Both the position numbers and the translations under genes were made by a program. Of a stretch of DNA of 9,577 bases, positions 1 to 6,055 are shown one piece after another. Positions within the stretch are counted from its first letter, which is position 1. Every line of letters begins with the position of its first letter. The notes beneath the pieces were generated by a model that was not told the DNA's origin, made no database searches, and worked only from the letters and a program-made list of their open reading frames with translations. This stretch comes from an uncultured Syntrophobacterales bacterium (lineage in GTDB: Bacteria > Desulfobacterota > Syntrophia > Syntrophales > UBA5619), in NCBI GenBank assembly GCA_903903205.1, contig CAIUXU010000124.1, forward strand, positions 1-9,577. Direction: 5' to 3'.

Positions 1-14
1 GTCAAAAGGGGTAA

Positions 15-1025
15 ATGACGACTTTTTCTGGTCACTCAAGTTTAAGCGTTTCGACCGTCGGAACTGAAGGTCATCACCACTTCACGGTCGTAGCGGAGCA
101 GAGCGGCCTCCGTTTGGATCTCTTTTTAACATCACGGGAAATCGGCCTTTCCCGCACCCAGATCGGGCGGGCTGTCGATGAGGGTCAAGTCCAGGTGAAC
201 GGTCAACCGGGCCGAGCCAGCCGGAAGCTGAAGATTGGGGATGTTGTGGAGATCGTTCTTCCGGCGGCGAGGCCTTCCGAAGTCATTCCTGAGGCAATCC
301 CGCTGAAAATCCTCTATGAGGACGAATCGTTGCTGGTCATCGACAAACCGGCAGGGATGGTCGTCCATCCGGCCGCCGGCCACTCGACAGGAACCCTCGT
401 CAACGCACTTCTGCACCACTGCCACGATCTCTCGGGTATTGGCGGCGTGCTCCGCCCCGGGATCGTTCACCGTCTCGACAAGGAGACATCCGGACTCATG
501 GTGGTCGCCAAATCCGACCATGCCCACCGGGGGCTGGCCGGGCAGTTCAAGAGCCACGAGGTAGAGAAGACCTACCAGGCCCTCGTTTACGGGGATCCGA
601 AGACGGACGGGGGAAGAATCGAGTCCGCCGTGGGGCGGCACCCGACGGACCGCAAGCGAATGTCCACGCAGAGTCGCCGGGGCCGGTCTGCCGTGACTGT
701 CTGGCACATCCGCGAACGCTACCGGGTTGCCGCTTTGCTGGAGGTGAAGATCGAAACCGGCCGGACCCACCAGATCCGCGTTCATCTGACGGAACTCGGC
801 TATCCCGTCGTCGGAGACCGTGTTTACGGCGGCGCCGGGAGAATACGCTCCGTCGGCGATCCGGTTGCCCGCGCCCGGATGAAGGCGCTCGACCGGCAGG
901 CCCTCCACGCATGGCGTCTCTATTTTACACATCCTGTGACGGGGGAAGCGATGCGTTTTTCCTCTCCCCTGCCGAATGACATGGCCGATCTTTGTGAGTT
1001 TCTACGCGATAGGACGGATGGCTAG
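15..1025 (+). CDS. rluD: RluA/RluD-family 23S rRNA pseudouridine synthase
   Basis: This 336-residue protein is predicted to isomerise specific uridines of 23S rRNA to pseudouridine in the cytoplasm; for RluD the sites are the helix 69 uridines. An N-terminal S4 RNA-binding domain (about residues 22-82, with the LRLDLFL and VQVNGQ signatures) is followed by the catalytic domain. The family motif HRLDKETSG lies at 152-160, making Asp155 the catalytic aspartate, and RTHQIRVHL lies at 250-258. Its length is close to that of E. coli RluD, plus about 20 extra N-terminal residues before the S4 domain. The ATG has a G-rich purine tract (AAAAGGGG) only 3 nt upstream, and it overlaps a possible stop of an upstream gene in the ATGA arrangement, suggesting translational coupling. 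pgeF follows after 38 bp, so the two are probably co-transcribed. Membership of the RluA/C/D family is certain; assignment to RluD rather than a paralogue rests on the S4 domain and overall layout. Confidence 0.9.
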   Translation: MTTFSGHSSLSVSTVGTEGHHHFTVVAEQSGLRLDLFLTSREIGLSRTQIGRAVDEGQVQVNGQPGRASRKLKIGDVVEIVLPAARPSEVIPEAIPLKILYEDESLLVIDKPAGMVVHPAAGHSTGTLVNALLHHCHDLSGIGGVLRPGIVHRLDKETSGLMVVAKSDHAHRGLAGQFKSHEVEKTYQALVYGDPKTDGGRIESAVGRHPTDRKRMSTQSRRGRSAVTVWHIRERYRVAALLEVKIETGRTHQIRVHLTELGYPVVGDRVYGGAGRIRSVGDPVARARMKALDRQALHAWRLYFTHPVTGEAMRFSSPLPNDMADLCEFLRDRTDG

Positions 1026-1063
1026 AGGAGAGGGTTAAAGAAGCGATATTCTGAGGGAAAGCC

Positions 1064-1882
1064 ATGTTCCGTTTCGCGCTGAGAGGTACCATCGAATATC
1101 TTGAATCCGGGAAGTTCTCGGCGCTGGATTTCCTGACCCACGCCTTTTGCACGCGGATTGGCGGCATTAGTCGGCAACCGTACGACGGCCTCAACGTGGG
1201 CGATCTTGTGAGGGATCGAAAGGAAGATTTCCTCCAGAATCTGGAAATGGTAAAAGATTCCTTCCTGATACCAGCCGGACGGCTGATCCTGATGAAGCAG
1301 ATCCACGGCGACCGGATCAATTTTATCGAAAAAGGCGATCCCCTGCCCGAAGAGCCGCCCGAATGCGACGGCCTGATCACCGATCGTCCAGGGGTGGCGC
1401 TCGGGATCCGGACGGCGGATTGCGTTCCGCTCTTGTTTGTGGACCGGATCCGTCGGGTCATCGGGGCGGCCCATGCGGGCTGGCGGGGAACAGCCCTCGG
1501 TATTGCGGCCCAGATGGTCGCGATATTCAAGGATCGATTTTCCTCCCGTCCGGAGGATATTTGGGTCGGCGTCGGGCCGGCCATCGGATCCTGTTGCTAT
1601 GAGGTGGATGCCCCGGTCCGTGCCGTTTTTTCTGCAATGCCGGACGCGGGTCTTTTTGCCCGTCCAAGTCCGAAGCAGGACCGCTGGATGCTGGACCTCT
1701 CCCTAGCAAACCGGCTCCAGATGCTGGCGGCGGGTATTCCTGGAGAAAATATCCAGGCCGTTGCTCACTGCACCGCATGCCGGCAGGATCTTTTCTTTTC
1801 GCACCGAGGCTCCGGTGGCTGCACAGGCAGGCAGATCAGCCTGATCATGCTTCACGGGGAGGAGGAACGAAAAAACGCTTGA
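1064..1882 (+). CDS. pgeF: Peptidoglycan editing factor PgeF / YfiH-family multicopper-type enzyme
   Basis: This 272-residue protein belongs to the YfiH/LACC1 (DUF152, Cu-oxidase_4) family. Members have been described as polyphenol oxidases, as purine nucleoside-processing enzymes, and in E. coli as PgeF, which keeps wrong amino acids out of UDP-MurNAc peptides. The metal-binding triad is visible: His81 in KQIHGD, Cys120 in RTADCVPLL and His137 in AAHAGWRGT. The C-terminal family signature with two cysteines (CTAC, 236-239) and FSHRGSGGCTGRQ (245-257) is also intact. The length matches the family. GAGGG at 1053-1057 lies 6 nt before the ATG and supports this start. The gene sits behind rluD as the likely second cistron, a common pairing in bacteria. 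Family assignment is firm; the physiological substrate cannot be read from the sequence. Confidence 0.88.
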   Translation: MFRFALRGTIEYLESGKFSALDFLTHAFCTRIGGISRQPYDGLNVGDLVRDRKEDFLQNLEMVKDSFLIPAGRLILMKQIHGDRINFIEKGDPLPEEPPECDGLITDRPGVALGIRTADCVPLLFVDRIRRVIGAAHAGWRGTALGIAAQMVAIFKDRFSSRPEDIWVGVGPAIGSCCYEVDAPVRAVFSAMPDAGLFARPSPKQDRWMLDLSLANRLQMLAAGIPGENIQAVAHCTACRQDLFFSHRGSGGCTGRQISLIMLHGEEERKNA

Positions 1883-1883
1883 C

Positions 1884-2030
1884 ATGCGGGAGCGGATGGG
1901 TATAGAAGAAAATCAAAATTCAGAAAGGCGTATGCTAAGTCCTCCCTCGTGGATTGAATCCATAGATCAAATTAGCGACCTGAAAAAATCCGTGCATCTC
2001 TTTCATAAGTCGAGACACTACAAAATCTGA
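1884..2030 (+). CDS. Doubtful 48-residue ORF after pgeF
   Basis: An ATG one base after the pgeF stop opens a 48-codon frame ending in TGA. The predicted peptide is hydrophilic, begins MRERMGIEENQ and ends HKSRHYKI, with no membrane segment, cysteine motif or domain I recognise. The only strong Shine-Dalgarno tract nearby (GGGGAGGAGG, inside the end of pgeF) is about 18 nt from the ATG, which is too far to be convincing. Codon use (AAA, ATA, AAT) is more AT-rich than in the flanking genes. It could be a small co-translated protein, a remnant of a longer gene, or a chance frame in the spacer before rho. Chance is the most likely. Confidence 0.18.
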   Translation: MRERMGIEENQNSERRMLSPPSWIESIDQISDLKKSVHLFHKSRHYKI

Positions 2031-2079
2031 AGTTGCTTTGAATGGATAATACAAACCAAAGACGATAGCGGTTTTCATA

Positions 2080-2109
2080 CGTGGCGGATGCTGTGCATCC
2101 GTGGACACG
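2080..2109 (+). promoter_or_regulatory. Hairpin in the rho leader
   Basis: CGGATGC (2085-2091) and GCATCCG (2095-2101) form a perfect 7-bp stem with a TGT loop. CGTG (2080-2083) and CACG (2106-2109) can extend it across a small internal loop. The structure ends 26 nt before the rho start codon. No T-run follows, so it is not a standard intrinsic terminator. In E. coli rho is autoregulated by Rho-dependent termination in its leader, so a structured leader here is plausible. The regulatory role is inference. A -10-like GATAAT at 2045-2050 lies upstream but has no good -35 partner. Confidence 0.35.
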
Positions 2110-2135
2110 AATCAACGCTCATATAGGAAACGAAA

Positions 2136-3383
2136 ATGCACATTGAAGATATCAAGCGACAACCGATCAGTGAATTGACAAAATTGGCCAAGGATCTCGA
2201 GGTGCCGGGCGCAAGCGGGATGCGCCGGCAGGACCTGATTTTTTCGATCCTTCAGACTCAGGCCGAGAAAAACGGCGTGATCTCCGGGAGCGGGGTCCTG
2301 GAAATTCTGCCGGACGGCTTTGGATTCCTCCGCGCGGTCGATTACAACTACCTTCCCAGCCCGGACGACATCTACATCTCTCCCTCGCAGATCCGGCGGT
2401 TCAGCCTGCGGACGGGCGACACCGTCTCCGGAGAGGTCCGTCCCCCCAAGGAAGGGGAGAAGTATTTTGCCCTCCTCAAAGTGGACGAAGTCAACTTCGA
2501 GGGCCCGGAGGCTGCTCGCGACAAGATTCTTTTTGACAACCTGACCCCCCTCTACCCTGAGGAGAAGCTGAATCTGGAGTTCAATCCGGAAAACCTCTCC
2601 ACACGGATCATGGACATGTTCACCCCGATCGGAAAGGGCCAGCGCGGTCTGATCGTCTCCCCACCGCGGGCCGGCAAGACAGTCCTGCTGCAGGACATTG
2701 CTCACAGCATCACGGCCAACCACAAGGAGGTCGTCCTGATGGTCCTGCTGATCGACGAGCGGCCGGAAGAGGTGACGGACATGCAACGGAGCGTGGCCGG
2801 CGAGGTGATATCATCTACGTTCGACGAACCGGCGACACGCCACGTCCAGGTGGCGGAGATGGTGATCGAAAAGGCGAAAAGGCTGGTCGAGCACAAGAAG
2901 GACGTCGTCATCCTCCTCGACAGCATTACCCGTCTTGCTCGAGCCTACAATACGGTCGTGCCGCCCTCGGGTAAAGTCCTTTCCGGTGGCGTCGATTCCA
3001 ACGCGCTCCACAAACCGAAGCGGTTCTTTGGGGCTGCCCGGAATATCGAGAACGGTGGTAGTCTTACGATCATCTCCACCGCACTGATCGATACCGGAAG
3101 CCGGATGGATGAAGTGATCTTCGAGGAGTTCAAGGGGACCGGCAACATGGAGCTCCACCTTGACCGTCGCATAGCCGACCGGCGGGTCTTCCCGGCCTTC
3201 GACCTGATCCGCTCCGGAACCCGGAAGGAAGAGCTCTTGATCCCGAAGGTTAATCTCAACCGGATCTGGATCCTGAGGAGGCTGCTCCAGGAGATGAACC
3301 CCGTCGATGCGATGGAGTTCATCATGGACAAGGTTCGGAAGACCGAAACCAACAAGCTTTTCCTGGACTCCATGAACTCATAG
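2136..3383 (+). CDS. rho: Transcription termination factor Rho
   Basis: This 415-residue hexameric RNA-dependent ATPase and helicase ends transcription at Rho-dependent sites in the cytoplasm. The N-terminal helical domain (1-47) precedes the cold-shock-like primary RNA-binding domain, with DGFGFLR at 60-66. The ATPase core carries Walker A SPPRAGKT (175-182, Lys181) and Walker B VVILLDSITRLARAYN (257-272, Asp262). The Q-loop SGGVDSNAL (283-291) and the GTGNMEL motif (334-340) follow, and Arg363 is the probable arginine finger. Length and motif order match E. coli Rho (419 residues) with no insertions, unlike the extended Rho of many Actinobacteria. AGGA at 2125-2128, 7 nt before the ATG, supports the start. 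A 253-bp spacer separates it from pgeF, and rpmE follows behind its own promoter, so rho is probably transcribed as its own unit or with read-through. Confidence 0.98.
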   Translation: MHIEDIKRQPISELTKLAKDLEVPGASGMRRQDLIFSILQTQAEKNGVISGSGVLEILPDGFGFLRAVDYNYLPSPDDIYISPSQIRRFSLRTGDTVSGEVRPPKEGEKYFALLKVDEVNFEGPEAARDKILFDNLTPLYPEEKLNLEFNPENLSTRIMDMFTPIGKGQRGLIVSPPRAGKTVLLQDIAHSITANHKEVVLMVLLIDERPEEVTDMQRSVAGEVISSTFDEPATRHVQVAEMVIEKAKRLVEHKKDVVILLDSITRLARAYNTVVPPSGKVLSGGVDSNALHKPKRFFGAARNIENGGSLTIISTALIDTGSRMDEVIFEEFKGTGNMELHLDRRIADRRVFPAFDLIRSGTRKEELLIPKVNLNRIWILRRLLQEMNPVDAMEFIMDKVRKTETNKLFLDSMNS

Positions 3384-3448
3384 ATACACTTTACCGGCGC
3401 CCGAAGTCCAATGTGGAGTGCCCCATATCTGCCGGGAATAAATATTGC

Positions 3449-3476
3449 TTGAATTTGCAGCGCAAATGGTTATAAT
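3449..3476 (+). promoter_or_regulatory. Sigma70-type promoter of rpmE
   Basis: TTGAAT (3449-3454, 4 of 6 consensus bases) and a perfect TATAAT (3471-3476) are separated by 16 bp. Transcription would begin near 3483, giving a leader of about 75 nt before the rpmE ATG. The sequence just downstream of rho is otherwise non-coding, which fits a new transcription unit starting with rpmE and probably running into prfA. This call rests on sequence match only. Confidence 0.65.
3453..3467. repeat. Palindrome inside the rpmE promoter spacer
   Basis: ATTTGC and GCAAAT flank a 3-bp centre, a perfect 6-bp inverted repeat located between the -35 and -10 boxes and overlapping the end of the -35. Position and symmetry are what an operator for a dimeric repressor, or a spacer-binding MerR-like activator, would show. 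It does not match a regulator site I can name. A chance palindrome remains possible. Confidence 0.4.
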
Positions 3477-3557
3477 CCACCCCTTCGCGCCGACGGAAAC
3501 ACCAAAAATGATCGGTGGGGCAGTCAGAGACTTAATAGAGAAGGAGAACGGTTCATT

Positions 3558-3770
3558 ATGAAAGAGGGAATCCATCCGGAATACAAGGAAGCAACCATTA
3601 CCTGCGTTTGCGGGAATGTGATCAAGACGAGGTCCACCAAGGAGGAGATCAAAACCGAAATCTGCTCCCAGTGCCACCCGTTCATGACGGGGAAGCAGAA
3701 GCTCATGGACACCGCGGGACGTGTGGAGCGGTTTAAAAGGAAGTACGCCGGTCTGGAAAAACAGGCGTAG
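3558..3770 (+). CDS. rpmE: 50S ribosomal protein L31, zinc-binding (C+) form
   Basis: This 70-residue protein of the large ribosomal subunit lies at the bridge to the small subunit. It begins MKEGIHPEY, the typical L31 start. Four cysteines in two pairs, Cys16/Cys18 (CVCGN) and Cys36/Cys39 (CSQCHPF), form the zinc-binding site of the C+ type rather than the zinc-free YkgM/L31B type. The C-terminal HPFMTGKQK and GRVERFKRKY stretches are also family features. AAGGAG at 3541-3546 lies 11 nt before the ATG, a slightly long spacing. The gene has its own promoter and sits between rho and prfA, a common order. C+ L31 can serve as a zinc reserve and is sometimes paired with a Zur-controlled C- paralogue; no such paralogue is in this window. 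Confidence 0.97.
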   Translation: MKEGIHPEYKEATITCVCGNVIKTRSTKEEIKTEICSQCHPFMTGKQKLMDTAGRVERFKRKYAGLEKQA

Positions 3771-3927
3771 AGATTATCCAATCGCTTGTTGATTTTCCAA
3801 ACGGGGGGCCAGTCGTCGCTGTGGATGTACCGGGCGCGGGTTCTCCTGCCCTTGAAGTTTCTTGGACGGCGCAGGAATGTGGGCGCCATCTTCCTGGAAA
3901 TATTCCAATTAATGTTAGCAGGTTACG
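3771..3927. other. 157-bp non-coding spacer between rpmE and prfA
   Basis: No convincing gene, terminator or promoter is seen here. In the rpmE frame an open stretch continues past the rpmE stop to a TAG at 3963-3965, without a good start, and contains the short string TGGQSSLWMYRAR. This faintly recalls the start of DUF1385 proteins (GGQAV...MMR), a family often encoded next to rpmE and prfA or prmC. The likeness is weak and may be chance. The prfA start is preceded only by a weak AGG at 3920-3922. Confidence 0.3.
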
Positions 3928-4995
3928 ATGTTCTCGAGACTGAAGGATATCGAATCCCGGTATAGGGATCTGGAACAGCTCCTCAGCGACCCGGCCATTG
4001 TCGGCAAACAAGGGGTCTATCAGAAGTATGCCAAGGAACATTCCGATCTCGGCCCGCTTGTCGAGACCTTCCGCGAATACGAAAAGATCAACCTTCGTAT
4101 CGAGGAAGATCAGGCGCTTCTCCGGGAAAGCGACGAAGAGCTGAAGGAGATCGCCCGAGAGGAACTGCCTCAGTTGAAAGAATCCCTGCAAACCCTGGCG
4201 GACAGGCTGAGAATTCTTCTTCTGCCCCGGGATCCGAACGACGAGAAGAATGTTTTATTGGAGATCCGCGCAGGCACAGGGGGAGATGAAGCAGGGCTCT
4301 TTGTGGAAGACCTTTTCCGCATGTACGCACGCTTCGCGGAGACCTCCGCGTGGAAGGTCGAGGTGATGAACAGTACCGCCGCCGGTGGGATGGGCGGGTT
4401 TAAAGAGATCATTGCGCTGGTTACTGGAAAGGGCGCCTACAGTCAGTTGAAATACGAAAGCGGCGTTCACCGGGTCCAGCGGGTGCCGATTACGGAGGCG
4501 CAAGGGCGAATCCACACGTCGGCGGTGACAGTGGCGATCCTTCCGGAGGCGGAGGAGGTGGATCTCCAAATCGATCCGAACGACCTTAGGATCGATGTAT
4601 TCCATTCAAGCGGCCATGGCGGACAGAGCGTCAACACAACCGATTCGGCCGTCCGCATTGTTCATCTGCCGACCGGCCTGATCGTCACCTGTCAGGATGA
4701 AAAATCCCAGCTCAAAAACAAACACAAAGCGATGAAGGTTCTTCGGTCGCGGCTCCTCGATGCGGCAGTAAAGAAACACAACGATGCGATTTCCGAGACG
4801 AGAAGGAATCAGGTGGGAAGCGGGGATCGGAGCGAACGGATACGCACTTACAATTTCCCCCAGGGAAGGGTGACGGACCACCGGATTGGGCTTACCTCCT
4901 ACAGCCTGGACAATTTCCTAAACGGCGATATCCAATTCATGTTTGACGCGCTGACGACCCATTTCCAGGCGGATCTGCTGAAGCAGTCGGGATAG
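3928..4995 (+). CDS. prfA: Peptide chain release factor 1 (RF1)
   Basis: This 355-residue class I release factor recognises UAA and UAG in the ribosomal A site and triggers peptide release. Domain 1 is a long helical, charged region (1-105). The tripeptide anticodon region reads RVQRVPITEAQGRIHTSA, giving PIT at 187-189. The P-x-T form marks RF1 rather than the SPF of RF2; isoleucine replaces the alanine or valine I would expect. The catalytic GGQ is at 231-233 within SGHGGQSVN, and Gln233 is the predicted methylation target of PrmC, encoded next. The length matches E. coli RF1 (360). The start fits family N-termini, although the ribosome binding site is weak (AGG 5 nt upstream). The gene ends with TAG followed directly by in-frame TGA, a tandem stop. 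It is probably transcribed from the rpmE promoter. Confidence 0.98.
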   Translation: MFSRLKDIESRYRDLEQLLSDPAIVGKQGVYQKYAKEHSDLGPLVETFREYEKINLRIEEDQALLRESDEELKEIAREELPQLKESLQTLADRLRILLLPRDPNDEKNVLLEIRAGTGGDEAGLFVEDLFRMYARFAETSAWKVEVMNSTAAGGMGGFKEIIALVTGKGAYSQLKYESGVHRVQRVPITEAQGRIHTSAVTVAILPEAEEVDLQIDPNDLRIDVFHSSGHGGQSVNTTDSAVRIVHLPTGLIVTCQDEKSQLKNKHKAMKVLRSRLLDAAVKKHNDAISETRRNQVGSGDRSERIRTYNFPQGRVTDHRIGLTSYSLDNFLNGDIQFMFDALTTHFQADLLKQSG

Positions 4996-5000
4996 TGATG

Positions 5001-5144
5001 ACGGCTTCGTAAAAAGTCCGGATGCTGCGTATCGCTTCACCCTTCCCCTGCTTTTGCAGGGGCAGGCTTGTTGCAGCGTACACCAAAGTACGCCTCACTC
5101 CTCAGGGTTCGCGCGCCTTGCCTGCGGCCATTTTACGAAGCCGT
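5001..5144. mobile_element. MITE-like palindromic repeat element
   Basis: The 144-bp segment is bounded by a perfect 14-bp terminal inverted repeat, ACGGCTTCGTAAAA (5001-5014) and TTTTACGAAGCCGT (5131-5144), with weaker complementarity continuing inward. Inside are a 7-bp stem with a TTTT loop (CCCCTGC/GCAGGGG, 5045-5062) and a 6-bp stem GCGTAC/GTACGC (5076-5093). It encodes no transposase and shows no clear target-site duplication. It begins 5 bp after the prfA stop and ends 53 bp before prmC. Its build fits a non-autonomous miniature inverted-repeat element or a REP-type dispersed repeat. I recall similar GGCTTCGTAAAA-ended repeats from Desulfobacterota genomes, but could not verify this. 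Only one copy lies in the window, so dispersal is inferred. Confidence 0.7.
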
Positions 5145-5197
5145 TTCGGGAGCCGGATTTAGGGCACTTTCGGAGGCGACGAAGGAGCTTCCATACG

Positions 5198-6052
5198 ATG
5201 ACGAGTATCCGGACCATCCTTCAGCAGGCAGCCCATGACTTGAATATCTCAGGCAGTTCCTCTCCACGGCTCGACGCCGAGCTCCTCCTGATGCATTTGT
5301 TGAAGATTGATCGCTTGCTACTCTTTACGCATCCGGAACGGGAGCTTATTGAAGAGGAGGCTGCGGCGTTTGCTCAGGTGGTTTCGAGACGCTGCTCGGG
5401 CGAACCGCTTGCCTACATCACGGGGGAGAAGGAGTTCTGGTCGCTTCGGTTCGAGGTGAGTCGAGAGGTTCTGATTCCGAGGCCGGAGACGGAGTGCCTC
5501 ATCGAGGAGCTCCTGCGTTTTTACGACCCCCCCGGAGCGGGTCTGCAGATTCTCGATATCGGGACGGGGAGCGGCGCGATCGGCATCGTTCTGGCCAGGG
5601 AGCTGCCCGAGGCCCGGGTAGTGGCTACGGACATTTCGGCGGAGGCGCTTTCGGTTTCTCGCCGGAATGCGATGGCCAACGGTGTGGCGGATCGTGTGGA
5701 TTTTATTCAAGGGGATCTTTTGGCGGCGGTATCCGGAATATATGATATCATCTGTTCAAATCCGCCCTATATTCCGGATGTTCAGTACGGCCTCCTGCCG
5801 CCTGGAATCCGCGATTTCGAGCCCCGCGGGGCGCTCTTCGCCGGCCCGGATGGCCTGGATTATTACCGGCGGATCATCCGGGAAGGGGTGTCTCGCCTTA
5901 AAGCGGGGGGCCGGATCTTCCTGGAGATCGGCGAGGGACAGCGTAATAAGGTAGAGGCCCTCTTCCGGCAGGAATGCGGCTATCGTGATATCGAATGTCG
6001 CAAGGATTACGGGGGGATGGACAGAGTAGTATCGGCACGGAAAGAGGATTGA
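5198..6052 (+). CDS. prmC: Release factor glutamine N5-methyltransferase PrmC (HemK)
   Basis: This 284-residue S-adenosylmethionine-dependent enzyme methylates the glutamine of the GGQ motif in RF1 and RF2, raising release efficiency. The N-terminal helical substrate-binding domain (1-75) is followed by EFWSLRFEVSREVLIPRPET (79-98), a HemK signature. The SAM-binding loop DIGTGSGAIG lies at 120-129 and the catalytic SNPPYIPD at 187-194. Length agrees with E. coli PrmC (277). The chosen ATG has AAGGAG at 5182-5187, 10 nt upstream, and the protein then begins as the family does. The frame stays open 48 codons further upstream to an ATG at 5054, but that extension translates the palindromic element and should not be annotated as protein. 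The pairing with prfA matches function. murA begins 3 bp after the stop. Confidence 0.96.
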   Translation: MTSIRTILQQAAHDLNISGSSSPRLDAELLLMHLLKIDRLLLFTHPERELIEEEAAAFAQVVSRRCSGEPLAYITGEKEFWSLRFEVSREVLIPRPETECLIEELLRFYDPPGAGLQILDIGTGSGAIGIVLARELPEARVVATDISAEALSVSRRNAMANGVADRVDFIQGDLLAAVSGIYDIICSNPPYIPDVQYGLLPPGIRDFEPRGALFAGPDGLDYYRRIIREGVSRLKAGGRIFLEIGEGQRNKVEALFRQECGYRDIECRKDYGGMDRVVSARKED

Positions 6053-6055
6053 GCT

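Noticed and set aside
1..18. Possible end of an upstream gene (VKRGK and stop, overlapping the rluD ATG)
   Set aside because: Only five residues are in the window. lspA often precedes rluD, but nothing here can identify the gene.
132..932. Long minus-strand ORF of 266 codons opposite rluD
   Set aside because: It is a shadow of rluD in G+C-rich DNA, with no domain resemblance, while the + frame carries all pseudouridine synthase motifs.
2022..2050. Promoter for rho with -10 GATAAT at 2045-2050
   Set aside because: No acceptable -35 lies 16-18 bp upstream, so only a lone -10-like box is present.
2086..2094. GGATGCTG in the rho leader, also present in the palindromic element at 5020-5027
   Set aside because: The shared string is too short and the flanks differ, so it is not a second copy of the element.
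3394..3435. Possible rho terminator: bulged stem GGCGC/GTGCC with TCCA/TGGA, and flanking CCGGC/GCCGG
   Set aside because: The stems are short or bulged and no T-run follows, so an intrinsic terminator cannot be supported.
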